Source of the DNA: Chloroflexota bacterium
GTDB taxonomy: Bacteria > Chloroflexota > Anaerolineae > Anaerolineales > UBA11858
NCBI GenBank assembly: GCA_003513015.1
Contig: DOTA01000056.1
Location: forward strand, 1 to 6,532
DNA: 6,532 nucleotides
Reading direction: 5' to 3'
Below, in pieces: positions 1 to 5,712 of this stretch; position 1 is the first letter of the stretch; each line of letters starts with the position of its first letter. Under the pieces are notes generated by a model. That model was given only the letters and a program-made list of their open reading frames with translations, had not been told where the DNA came from and ran no database searches. The position numbers were made by a program, and so were the translations under genes.

Positions 1-159
1 AAACATTTTGTTTGAACCACTACCTAAAATTTGAAGATATTTCGGTAGCGGTCGCTTTTAAACCGAGTGCATATTCTTCGCGCCTCGGCAACCCTAAGCA
101 GAGCGAGTGTTCGGCCGTGAGCACCTGTCCCCGCAGCGTAGCGGAGTGGGATCTGCTAT

Positions 160-179
160 CCAACTTCGGCAGAAGTTGG
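160..179. repeat. Inverted repeat, 8-bp stem
   Basis: CCAACTTC (160-167) and GAAGTTGG (172-179) are perfect reverse complements around a GGCA tetraloop. No T-tract follows, so it is not a typical intrinsic terminator. Confidence 0.75.
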
Positions 180-258
180 GCCTCAATGCAGGAGCGCCGG
201 GGCTACTCATCCATCACTTTGATCGTTGGCCTGATCTTTCTACTCTTGGCTTTTCTCC

Positions 259-278
259 GCGGCGCATACCTGCGCCGC
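259..278. repeat. Inverted repeat, 8-bp GC-rich stem
   Basis: GCGGCGCA (259-266) pairs perfectly with TGCGCCGC (271-278) around a TACC loop. Another hairpin starts 11 bases downstream. Confidence 0.75.
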
Positions 279-288
279 CTATCTGTCC

Positions 289-309
289 CGCCTGGAAAAA
301 CACCAGGCG
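289..309 (+). repeat. Inverted repeat, weak terminator candidate
   Basis: CGCCTGG (289-295) pairs with CCAGGCG (303-309) around a loop of AAAAACA. Only three T residues follow on the + strand (310-312), so terminator activity is possible but weakly supported. No gene is seen upstream for it to serve. Confidence 0.5.
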
Positions 310-350
310 TTTAATCTGCGGGGGGAGTTGGGCGGTCGTGTTTTTGCGCG

Positions 351-383
351 GATGGCGCCATCCCAACTCAGGAGAGTTGGGAT
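351..383. repeat. Two overlapping palindromes sharing bases
   Basis: GATGGCGCCATC (351-362) is a perfect 12-bp palindrome. It overlaps by three bases a second perfect hairpin, ATCCCAACTC (360-369) with GAGTTGGGAT (374-383) around an AGGA loop. The right edge of the first (360-362) is the left base of the second, so in RNA or extruded DNA the two full structures are mutually exclusive. Confidence 0.75.
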
Positions 384-433
384 ATATTCTCCACCCGCCC
401 TGATTCTCCCGCCAATCCCCCAAGCCAAATCCA

Positions 434-478
434 GCTTGCCCTGGCGGGCTGGACAGCACACCACCCGCCAGCGCAAGC
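434..478. repeat. Large imperfect hairpin, 14 of 15 bp paired
   Basis: Positions 434-448 pair with 464-478. GCTTGC matches GCAAGC and CTGGCGGG matches CCCGCCAG, with one C/C mismatch (440 against 472). The 15-base loop is 449-463. This is the longest stem in the upstream region and has no flanking T-tract, so a terminator is unlikely. A repeat-element end or a structured transcript are alternatives. Confidence 0.75.
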
Positions 479-622
479 AAAGCGGGGCAAACCCCTGCCC
501 CCCAAAGGCCCCCGGCGCTTTGCTCTCGCAAAACCACGCCGCCCCGGCCCGCGCCTACGCTTCAATAAGCCCCCCCCTCTGACGCCCTCTCATCACTTAT
601 CGCCTTAGATCTCAACCCGACC

Positions 623-651
623 TTGCAATTTTGTCAGGTCTCATCTACAAT
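623..651 (+). promoter_or_regulatory. Predicted sigma70-type promoter of the nuclease gene
   Basis: TTGCAA (623-628) is a 4/6 match to the -35 consensus. TACAAT (646-651) is a 5/6 match to the -10 consensus, and the spacer between them is exactly 17 bases. Transcription would start near 658-660, giving an untranslated leader of about 55 bases. It is the best-spaced promoter pair I find upstream of the gene, but it is a prediction from motif match only. Confidence 0.5.
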
Positions 652-700
652 CAGTCCTGAATAAATCCTTATCTCAGCAATTTCATATAAAACCACGATA

Positions 701-706
701 TAGGAG
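701..706 (+). promoter_or_regulatory. Ribosome binding site for the nuclease gene
   Basis: TAGGAG lies six bases before the ATG at 713. It fits the 3' end of 16S rRNA and supports this start. The encoded protein also begins directly with a signal peptide, as expected if the start is right. Confidence 0.75.
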
Positions 707-712
707 TTCATT

Positions 713-3700
713 ATGGCCCAACGATTGAAGATTTTAACAGTAAGCTTTGTGATTCTAGCCCTCTGCTTAGCGCTAATGGTTGCACAGGTTCAGCAAGTTC
801 GTGCTGATTCAAGTGTGTTCATCAACGAGATCCACTACGACAATGCCAACACAGATGTTGGTGAAGCTGTTGAAATTGCTGGGCCTGCTGGCACAGACCT
901 GACCGGTTGGAGCATCGTGCTCTATAACGGCTCAAATAGTTTGGTTTACGATACGGATGCCCTAAGCGGCGTTATTGCCGACCAGCAAGGTGGATACGGC
1001 ACAGTTGTCCTAACCTATCCTTCCAATGGCATCCAGAATGGCTCACCGGATGGGATTGCCTTAGTTGATGCAACCAATACGGTAGTCCAGTTCCTCAGCT
1101 ATGAAGGCACGATCACTGCCGCCGATGGTCCCGCAATTGGAATGCTCAGCACAGATATCGGGGTTTCAGAGAATGGCTCTGGTGCAGTTGGTAACTCACT
1201 CCAACTGATAGGCTCTGGTACGACCGATGCTGATTTTACGTGGGCTGGTGAGCAGGCCAATACATTTGGTGCTGTAAATACAGGCCAGACCTTTTCAGGC
1301 GGGCCCGCACCTGACCCGGTTTTGGTCATCAACGAAATTGATTATGACCAGCCCAGCACAGATACTGCTGAGTTTGTCGAAATCAAGAATGTCGGCACGG
1401 TCAGCGCCGACTTAAGCGAATTCACTTTGGAACTGGTCAATGGCACCGGCGGCGGCGCCGCAGTTTATCAGTCCTATGTATTGCCTTCCGTGACTCTTGC
1501 AGTGGGTGATTATTTCGTGGTCTGCGGTGATGCCGCCAATGTCGCAAACTGCGATCTGGATGTCTCACCTGATAGCAACCTTGTTCAGAATGGCGCGCCC
1601 GATGGCGCGGGCCTGCTTCACAACGGAACTTTGGTTGACGCCGTCAGTTATGAAGGCGATACCGGCGCTCCCTATACGGAAGGCTCCGGCGCAGGGTTGG
1701 AAGATAACCCCGCTGTAGAGAATGCTGGCATTTCACGCTTTCCTGATGGGGTCGATACAAATCAGAACAATGCGGATTTCAGCCTGCGTTGTTCCACTCC
1801 GGGTGCAGCCAATCTTGCTGAGTCCAGCAATTGCGTGGCTCCCAATACAGATTTAGTCATTAATGAAATCGACTACGATCAGCCCGGCACAGATGCCGCT
1901 GAATTCGTAGAAATTTTCAATCATGGCCCTGTTGCCACCGATCTGACTGGCTGGACGCTCGATCTGGTCAACGGTAATGGCGGCACTGTTTACTTGTCTA
2001 TTGATCTTTCAAGTTACACGCTCGCGGCTGGCGGTTACTTCGTCGTTTGTGCCAACACTGCCACGGTCGCAAACTGTAACTTGGATGTTTCCCCTGACAC
2101 AAACCTGATCCAGAATGGCGCACCCGATGCGGTTGCCTTGAGCTTCAACGGCACGCTGATCGATGCTGTCAGTTATGAAGGTGACACGGCCGCTCCTTAT
2201 ACCGAAGGTTCAGGCGCTGGGCTTGCCGATAACGGCCTCGATGGCAGCATCTCGCGTTGCCCGAACGGCGTCGATACTAATCAAAACAACGTTGATTTCA
2301 CTTTTACTGATAGCAGCACCCCCGGTGCTGAAAACAGTTGTACACCGCCTCCACTCCCCGAAGCCTGCGGCGATCCCTTCACCCCAATTTATGCCGTTCA
2401 AGGCAGCGGTTTAGCCAGCCCGCTGGTTGGTAGCGAAGTAGCGATTGAAGGCCTCGTGGTCGGTGACTTCCAAAACAATGCTTCACTAGATAACGGTGAC
2501 TTCAACGGTTTCCACGTTCAAGATCCCACCGGTGATGCTAACGTCGCCACCTCTGACGGCATCTTTGTCTATGCCCCGGGCGGTATCGATGTTGCCGTGG
2601 GTGACGCCGTGCGCGTGCGGGGTGCGGTATCTGAATACAATGGCCTAACCGAAATCTCAGCCGCTCAAATTTGGGTCTGTTCCACCGGCAACGCCTTACC
2701 CGCGGCTGCCCAACTGTCTCTGCCTGTAACAAATCTGGATAACTTTGAAGCCTACGAAGGTATGTTAGTGACCTTCCCGCAAGCGCTCGTTATTTCTGAA
2801 TACTTCAATTACGACCGCTTCGGCGAGATCGTGTTGACCTCCGAGCGGCACCAGACCCCCACCGCCGAATTCGAGCCCGGCCCAGATTCCATTGCCGCGG
2901 CTACCGCCTTCCTGCTGGATAAGATCACCCTCGACGATGGTCGCTCGGTTCAGAACCCGGACCCGGCCCTTCATCCGAATGGAGGCATCTTCGATCTAAG
3001 CAACCTGTTCCGTGGTGGTGATACGGTTGCCAACGTAACCGGCATCCTGGACTACTCTTTCGGCCTCTATCGCATCCAGCCTACACAAGGCGCTGATTAC
3101 ACTAATACGAATCCACGCACTGCTCAACCGGAAGAAGTTGGTGGCAACCTGAAGGTTGTTTCCATGAATACGCTCAATTACTTCTCGACGATTGACCAGG
3201 GCACAAGTTACTGGATCTGCGGCCCTTCCCAAAATATGGAATGTCGCGGCGCGGACACTCCCGAAGAGTTCCTCCGCCAACGCGGCAAGCTCATCGCCGC
3301 CATTTCTGCCATGGATGCGGATGTCATCGGCCTATTGGAGATCGAGAATAATATTAACGACGCGGCCGTTCAGAATCTGGTAGATGCCCTTAACACCGCC
3401 CTTGGCGCTGGCACGTATGACTCCGTTCACACCGGTGTGATTGGTACCGATGCCATCAAGGTGGCCTTGATCTACCAGCCAGCTTCCGTCTCGTTGGTGG
3501 GCAACTACGCTATCCTCGACTCATCTGTTGATCCGCGTTTCGTTGATACCAAGAACCGCCCCGCGCTGGCCCAATCCTTCATGGATCGTTCCACTGGCGG
3601 TATCTTCACGGTGGCCGTCAACCATCTCAAATCCAAGGGATCGGATTGTAACGATCTGGGCGATCCCGACCTGGGCGATGGCGCGGGCAACTGTAATCTC

Positions 3701-4480
3701 ACCCGCACCCTGGCAGCCCAAGCCCTGGTGGATTGGCTGGCAACGGACCCAACTGCCAGCGGCGATGCCGACTTCCTGATCGTCGGCGATCTGAACTCCT
3801 ACGATAAGGAAGATCCCATTGACGCCATCCAGGCCGGTCCCGATGATGTGCTCGGCACTGCCGATGACTACACGGATTTAGCCTTCCAATTCCAAGGCGA
3901 GTATGCTTACTCTTACGTTTTCGATGGCCAAATCGGATATCTCGATTATGGACTGGCCAGCGCCAACCTGCTGGGACAAGTTACCGGCGTGGCCGACTGG
4001 CACGTCAATGCCGACGAGCCCGATCTCATCGATTACGATATGAGTTTCAAGCTGCCTGCTCAGGATGCGCTCTACGCCCCCGATGCCTACCGTTATTCCG
4101 ATCATGATCCCGTGGTCATTGGTCTGGAAGTCTGCGATGCCATCGCGCCCACCGCCGATGTCAGTCTCAGTACCGAGACCCTCTGGCCCGTCAATCACAA
4201 ATATGTGACCGTCGTGGCCACGGTAACCGCACTGGACAACTTCGATCCGGCCCCCACGGTCACCTTGGTTTCGGTCACCTCCAACGAGGCGGATGATGGC
4301 TTGGGCGATGGTGATACCCCCAACGATATCGTCATCGTTGATAATTTCACCATCCAGCTGCGGGCTGAACGCTCGGGCACCGGTACAGACCGGGTGTATA
4401 CCCTTATCTACCGGGTTACCGATGCTTGTGGCAACAGCACCCTCGTCAGCGCCACTGTGACCGTGCCGCATAATAATTAG
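713..4480 (+). CDS. Secreted ExeM/NucH-family endonuclease with three lamin-tail domains
   Basis: Predicted extracellular nuclease of 1255 residues, hydrolysing DNA (possibly also RNA) outside the cell. Residues 1-31 form a signal peptide: Arg/Lys near the N-terminus, a hydrophobic core at about 8-24, and a likely cut after VRA. Three lamin-tail (LTD) beta-sandwich domains follow at about 35-190, 204-375 and 381-543. Each opens with an INEI motif, and the last two carry paired cysteines. An OB-fold-like domain spans about 553-656. The catalytic endonuclease/exonuclease/phosphatase domain spans about 813-1139: N819, E876 (LLEIEN), H971 (VNHLKSKG), D1026 and N1028 (VGDLNS), D1078 (YLDYG), D1130-H1131 (YSDHDP). 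The family's GDGxGNCN loop is present at about 990. The tail (1141-1255) looks like an Ig-like adhesion module. No membrane anchor or sorting signal is seen at the C-terminus, so release or loose wall binding is likely. All catalytic residues are present. Promoter, ribosome binding site and terminator suggest a single-gene unit. The nutrient or biofilm-DNA role is inference. Confidence 0.92.
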   Translation: MAQRLKILTVSFVILALCLALMVAQVQQVRADSSVFINEIHYDNANTDVGEAVEIAGPAGTDLTGWSIVLYNGSNSLVYDTDALSGVIADQQGGYGTVVLTYPSNGIQNGSPDGIALVDATNTVVQFLSYEGTITAADGPAIGMLSTDIGVSENGSGAVGNSLQLIGSGTTDADFTWAGEQANTFGAVNTGQTFSGGPAPDPVLVINEIDYDQPSTDTAEFVEIKNVGTVSADLSEFTLELVNGTGGGAAVYQSYVLPSVTLAVGDYFVVCGDAANVANCDLDVSPDSNLVQNGAPDGAGLLHNGTLVDAVSYEGDTGAPYTEGSGAGLEDNPAVENAGISRFPDGVDTNQNNADFSLRCSTPGAANLAESSNCVAPNTDLVINEIDYDQPGTDAAEFVEIFNHGPVATDLTGWTLDLVNGNGGTVYLSIDLSSYTLAAGGYFVVCANTATVANCNLDVSPDTNLIQNGAPDAVALSFNGTLIDAVSYEGDTAAPYTEGSGAGLADNGLDGSISRCPNGVDTNQNNVDFTFTDSSTPGAENSCTPPPLPEACGDPFTPIYAVQGSGLASPLVGSEVAIEGLVVGDFQNNASLDNGDFNGFHVQDPTGDANVATSDGIFVYAPGGIDVAVGDAVRVRGAVSEYNGLTEISAAQIWVCSTGNALPAAAQLSLPVTNLDNFEAYEGMLVTFPQALVISEYFNYDRFGEIVLTSERHQTPTAEFEPGPDSIAAATAFLLDKITLDDGRSVQNPDPALHPNGGIFDLSNLFRGGDTVANVTGILDYSFGLYRIQPTQGADYTNTNPRTAQPEEVGGNLKVVSMNTLNYFSTIDQGTSYWICGPSQNMECRGADTPEEFLRQRGKLIAAISAMDADVIGLLEIENNINDAAVQNLVDALNTALGAGTYDSVHTGVIGTDAIKVALIYQPASVSLVGNYAILDSSVDPRFVDTKNRPALAQSFMDRSTGGIFTVAVNHLKSKGSDCNDLGDPDLGDGAGNCNLTRTLAAQALVDWLATDPTASGDADFLIVGDLNSYDKEDPIDAIQAGPDDVLGTADDYTDLAFQFQGEYAYSYVFDGQIGYLDYGLASANLLGQVTGVADWHVNADEPDLIDYDMSFKLPAQDALYAPDAYRYSDHDPVVIGLEVCDAIAPTADVSLSTETLWPVNHKYVTVVATVTALDNFDPAPTVTLVSVTSNEADDGLGDGDTPNDIVIVDNFTIQLRAERSGTGTDRVYTLIYRVTDACGNSTLVSATVTVPHNN
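1322..2341 (+). repeat. Tandem internal duplication encoding LTD2 and LTD3
   Basis: Two consecutive gene segments (about 1322-1850 and 1853-2341) encode near-copies of one lamin-tail module, offset by 531 bp at the start and 525 bp in the middle (a two-codon indel). Shared protein landmarks are VINEIDYDQP, VVC followed by VANC, AVSYEGDT, PYTEGSGAGL and GVDTNQNN. Similarity remains at DNA level, for example GTCAGTTATGAAGG at 1643 and 2168. LTD1 is far more diverged, so LTD2 and LTD3 come from a later duplication. Confidence 0.85.
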
Positions 4481-4502
4481 CAACCCCAGAGAGCTTTGAT
4501 TT

Positions 4503-4537
4503 ACAAACCGCCGCGGGATCATCCCGCGGCGGTTTGT
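4503..4537. terminator. Perfect GC-rich hairpin terminator after the nuclease gene
   Basis: ACAAACCGCCGCGGG (4503-4517) pairs perfectly with CCCGCGGCGGTTTGT (4523-4537) around ATCAT. It starts 22 bases after the stop codon. There is no T-tract beyond the stem; the only T-run is the TTT inside the right arm. Position and stability argue for a terminator or 3'-end stabiliser of the nuclease mRNA. The symmetric arms could act on both strands. Confidence 0.7.
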
Positions 4538-4610
4538 GCTGATTTCAAGAGGCCTGAAAATTACTCCGCCTCTGTTCCCTTTACTTTGTCGCCGCATCTC
4601 CGGCGGCTAA
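4538..4610. other. Junction between nuclease terminator and ArdC relic
   Basis: No gene or regulatory motif is apparent. All three + frames were checked for missing upstream parts of the ArdC-like protein and none shows them. An in-frame TAA at 4608-4610 closes the relic's frame, so the break that removed its N-terminal half lies here or slightly downstream, before about 4656. Confidence 0.5.
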
Positions 4611-5057
4611 TATATTGCACTTTCCAGCGCCGTTGTATCCGCTCCGTTAAAGTTCCCATCCACCCTGCCCCCGCTTTACGAACTGGCCGAAGCCTTAGGA
4701 ATTGAAGTTCAATACACCGCCACCCCCGGAGATCGGCGCGGTGATTATGCCCCAGGCCGTGACCGTATCAGACTCAGCACCGCAGATTACAAGACTTTTT
4801 TTCACGAACTAGCCCACGCCCTACACTACCGCATTAACGGAAAAGCCGAAGCAGAAAAAGCCGGAACTGTAGAACGTGAAACCATTGCGGAATTTACCGC
4901 TTGCGTTTTGATGGAGCTTTACGCCTGCGGAGATCGCAGCGGTAACACTTGGGCTTATATTCGCCAATATGCTACCGACCCCCTCGCGGCCATCATGCGC
5001 GCCATGAAAACCATCGAACAGATTTTAACTTTCATCGGAGAGCTGCAAGCGGTCTAA
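4611..5057 (+). pseudogene. 5'-truncated ArdC-like antirestriction protein, metallopeptidase domain only
   Basis: This frame of 148 codons has no ATG, GTG or TTG before the conserved region. Recognisable homology starts near LPPLYELAEALGIEV (about 4665) and runs to the TAA at 5055. It contains the zinc-metallopeptidase signature HELAH (4803-4817), preceded by two Phe, and a downstream RETIAEF segment (4875-4895) holding the likely third metal ligand. The WAYIRQYA and later helical segments are typical of the C-terminal peptidase domain of ArdC-like proteins. ArdC proteins are carried by plasmids and integrative elements and protect incoming DNA from restriction; they pair an N-terminal ssDNA-binding domain with this peptidase domain. 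That N-terminal part is absent here. The surviving frame is intact and keeps its terminator, so the truncation looks recent, or a short peptidase is made from a non-standard start. I favour a pseudogene. A stand-alone ImmA/IrrE-like peptidase is the alternative. Confidence 0.75.
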
Positions 5058-5074
5058 GCAGATCAACCCCCAAC

Positions 5075-5086
5075 GCTGGCGCCAGC
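5075..5086. repeat. Perfect 12-bp palindrome
   Basis: GCTGGCGCCAGC is its own reverse complement. It lies between the stop codon of the ArdC relic and its terminator. It may be a protein binding site or chance; nothing else supports a function. Confidence 0.5.
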
Positions 5087-5089
5087 CGC

Positions 5090-5130
5090 ACCCGCCCGGA
5101 AAACCCCCACATCCGGGCGGGTTTCTTTTT
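5090..5130 (+). terminator. Strong intrinsic terminator after the ArdC relic
   Basis: CCCGCCCGGA (5091-5100) pairs perfectly with TCCGGGCGGG (5112-5121), with an extra A/T pair outside (5090 and 5122). TTTCTTTTT (5122-5130) follows directly. This is a textbook Rho-independent terminator on the + strand, 33 bases after the relic's stop codon, which indicates the relic was once the last gene of a transcribed unit. Confidence 0.88.
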
Positions 5131-5164
5131 AAGCTGAAGGCGAGATCCTTGCGCCCCTCGGCTA

Positions 5165-5475
5165 TACCAGCGAAAGATTGCTGGTAATTAAAGTGGATGA
5201 ATTTAATCCACTTTGGGCGCTTGCGCGCGGGAGGGGGCGCTGCCCCCTGCTGCGTAGCACACCCGAAGGATCACGAAGTGAATGTAGGGTGCTACAATCA
5301 TTTTCAAAAGCCTCCCCCGCAGCCGTGCCCGAGAGCGGGGCGTGGCTGGTAGGATTCAGCCGGCATCTTTCGCCGGTTCTGAAACAGCAAGGCCAAGGCT
5401 CAAAGGTTACGCCTGCCCGAAACCGGCGCAGCCGGTCAAACATGCGGAGGAATAGGGGCAAGGGGAGCGCCCCTT
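5165..5475. repeat. Chain of about eight consecutive hairpins
   Basis: Successive inverted repeats are: TACCAGC/GCTGGTA (5165-5186); AAAGTGGAT/ATCCACTTT (5190-5214); AGGGGGC/GCCCCCT with a 3-base loop (5232-5248); GTAGC and ACCC with GGGT and GCTAC, two bases bulged (5254-5295), containing a small TCAC/GTGA hairpin (5271-5281); CCCCGC/GCGGGG (5315-5340); TTCAGCCGGC with GCCGG plus CTGAA, TT bulged (5355-5383); ACCGGC/GCCGGT with a 3-base loop (5422-5436); AGGGGC/GCCCCT or the alternative AAGGGG/CCCCTT (5454-5475). They follow one another with little overlap. Whether they act as RNA, as recombination sites or not at all is unknown. Confidence 0.65.
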
Positions 5476-5514
5476 TACCCCTCCCCCACATACACCCCCA
5501 ACCTATCCCGCAAA

Positions 5515-5555
5515 GATCAAAAGCGCACATCATCGGACTGGAAAGAACACCAGCC
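5515..5555. repeat. Direct repeat, copy 1
   Basis: A 41-base unit matches 5614-5654 at 33 of 41 positions without gaps. The core TCAAAAGCGCACATCA (5517-5532) is identical in both copies. Confidence 0.75.
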
Positions 5556-5613
5556 AATCAAATGCAAAAGCCTGCCAAGCGCGGCCTGCTTGCAGCCTGC
5601 AGCAAAAAAACAA

Positions 5614-5654
5614 GGTCAAAAGCGCACATCAGCGGGCTGAACAGAACGCCCCCC
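5614..5654. repeat. Direct repeat, copy 2
   Basis: Second copy of the 41-base unit, exactly 99 bases after the first and about 60 bases from the 3' end of the integrase gene. It overlaps a small palindrome, TCAGC/GCTGA (5629-5640), which is not conserved in copy 1. Confidence 0.75.
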
Positions 5655-5712
5655 GCTTATTCTTTCCATAAAAGTATTGATAACCTTATTGCGCCGTGCT
5701 GCTAATCTACCT

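Larger units (their letters stand above)
1..622. other. Noncoding, inverted-repeat-rich upstream region
   Basis: I find no credible gene here. The open frames overlap one another on both strands, lack ribosome binding sites and run through palindromes. The stretch carries successive inverted repeats at 160-179, 259-278, 289-309, 351-362, 360-383 and 434-478, plus a short one (CCGAG at 63-67 with CTCGG at 84-88). From about 480 to 580 it is very C-rich on the + strand. It may be intergenic repeat material, degenerate mobile DNA or the 3' flank of a gene to the left. Which of these applies cannot be decided from the sequence alone. Confidence 0.7.
5131..5712. other. Noncoding repeat-rich region between relic and integrase
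   Basis: About 580 bases lie between the + strand terminator and the 3' end of the convergent integrase. An open frame of 175 codons crosses most of it, but it starts at TTG, lacks a ribosome binding site, has no recognisable domain and reads through hairpins, so I treat it as chance. The left half (5165-5475) is a chain of hairpins. The right half (5515-5654) carries a direct repeat, and the last 60 bases are AT-rich. No tRNA or CRISPR is seen. The location beside the integrase makes it a candidate attachment region. Confidence 0.6.

Noticed and set aside
12..314. Open frame of 100 codons with a hydrophobic segment near its end
   Set aside because: Starts at TTG with no ribosome binding site, overlaps another open frame and runs through three inverted repeats. 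The hydrophobic stretch alone is not enough.
214..582. Several overlapping open frames on both strands
   Set aside because: They overlap each other, have proline/arginine-rich low-complexity translations caused by C-rich DNA, and show no recognisable domain or start signal.
1..712. tRNA or known riboswitch in the leader
   Set aside because: No T-loop-like GGTTCRA motif with a matching acceptor stem and no recognised aptamer core were found on reading both strands.
3878..4597. 239-codon minus-strand open frame
   Set aside because: It is antisense to the catalytic end of the nuclease and crosses its terminator. It arises from GC-rich third positions of the real gene and has no family resemblance.
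4496..4705. 69-codon open frame over the terminator hairpin
   Set aside because: Begins at TTG inside the terminator region, overlaps the ArdC relic in another frame and shows no match to its missing half.
5515..5654. CRISPR array
   Set aside because: Only two imperfect copies with a 58-base gap, no third copy and no cas gene.
5603..5660. Intrinsic terminator for the integrase on the minus strand
   Set aside because: A run of seven A (T on the minus strand) at 5604-5610 and a small hairpin at 5629-5640 exist, but they are separated by 18 bases and the stem is only 5 bp.
5178..5705. 175-codon open frame, with the direct repeat in phase
   Set aside because: The in-phase repeat follows simply from the 99-bp spacing. 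TTG start, no ribosome binding site, reading through many hairpins, and no domain argue against a gene, as does an overlapping frame on the opposite strand (5162-5557).
4481..5712. Integron cassettes with attC sites
   Set aside because: No paired RYYYAAC/GTTRRRY boxes are seen, and the integrase does not show the extra helix region expected of integron integrases.
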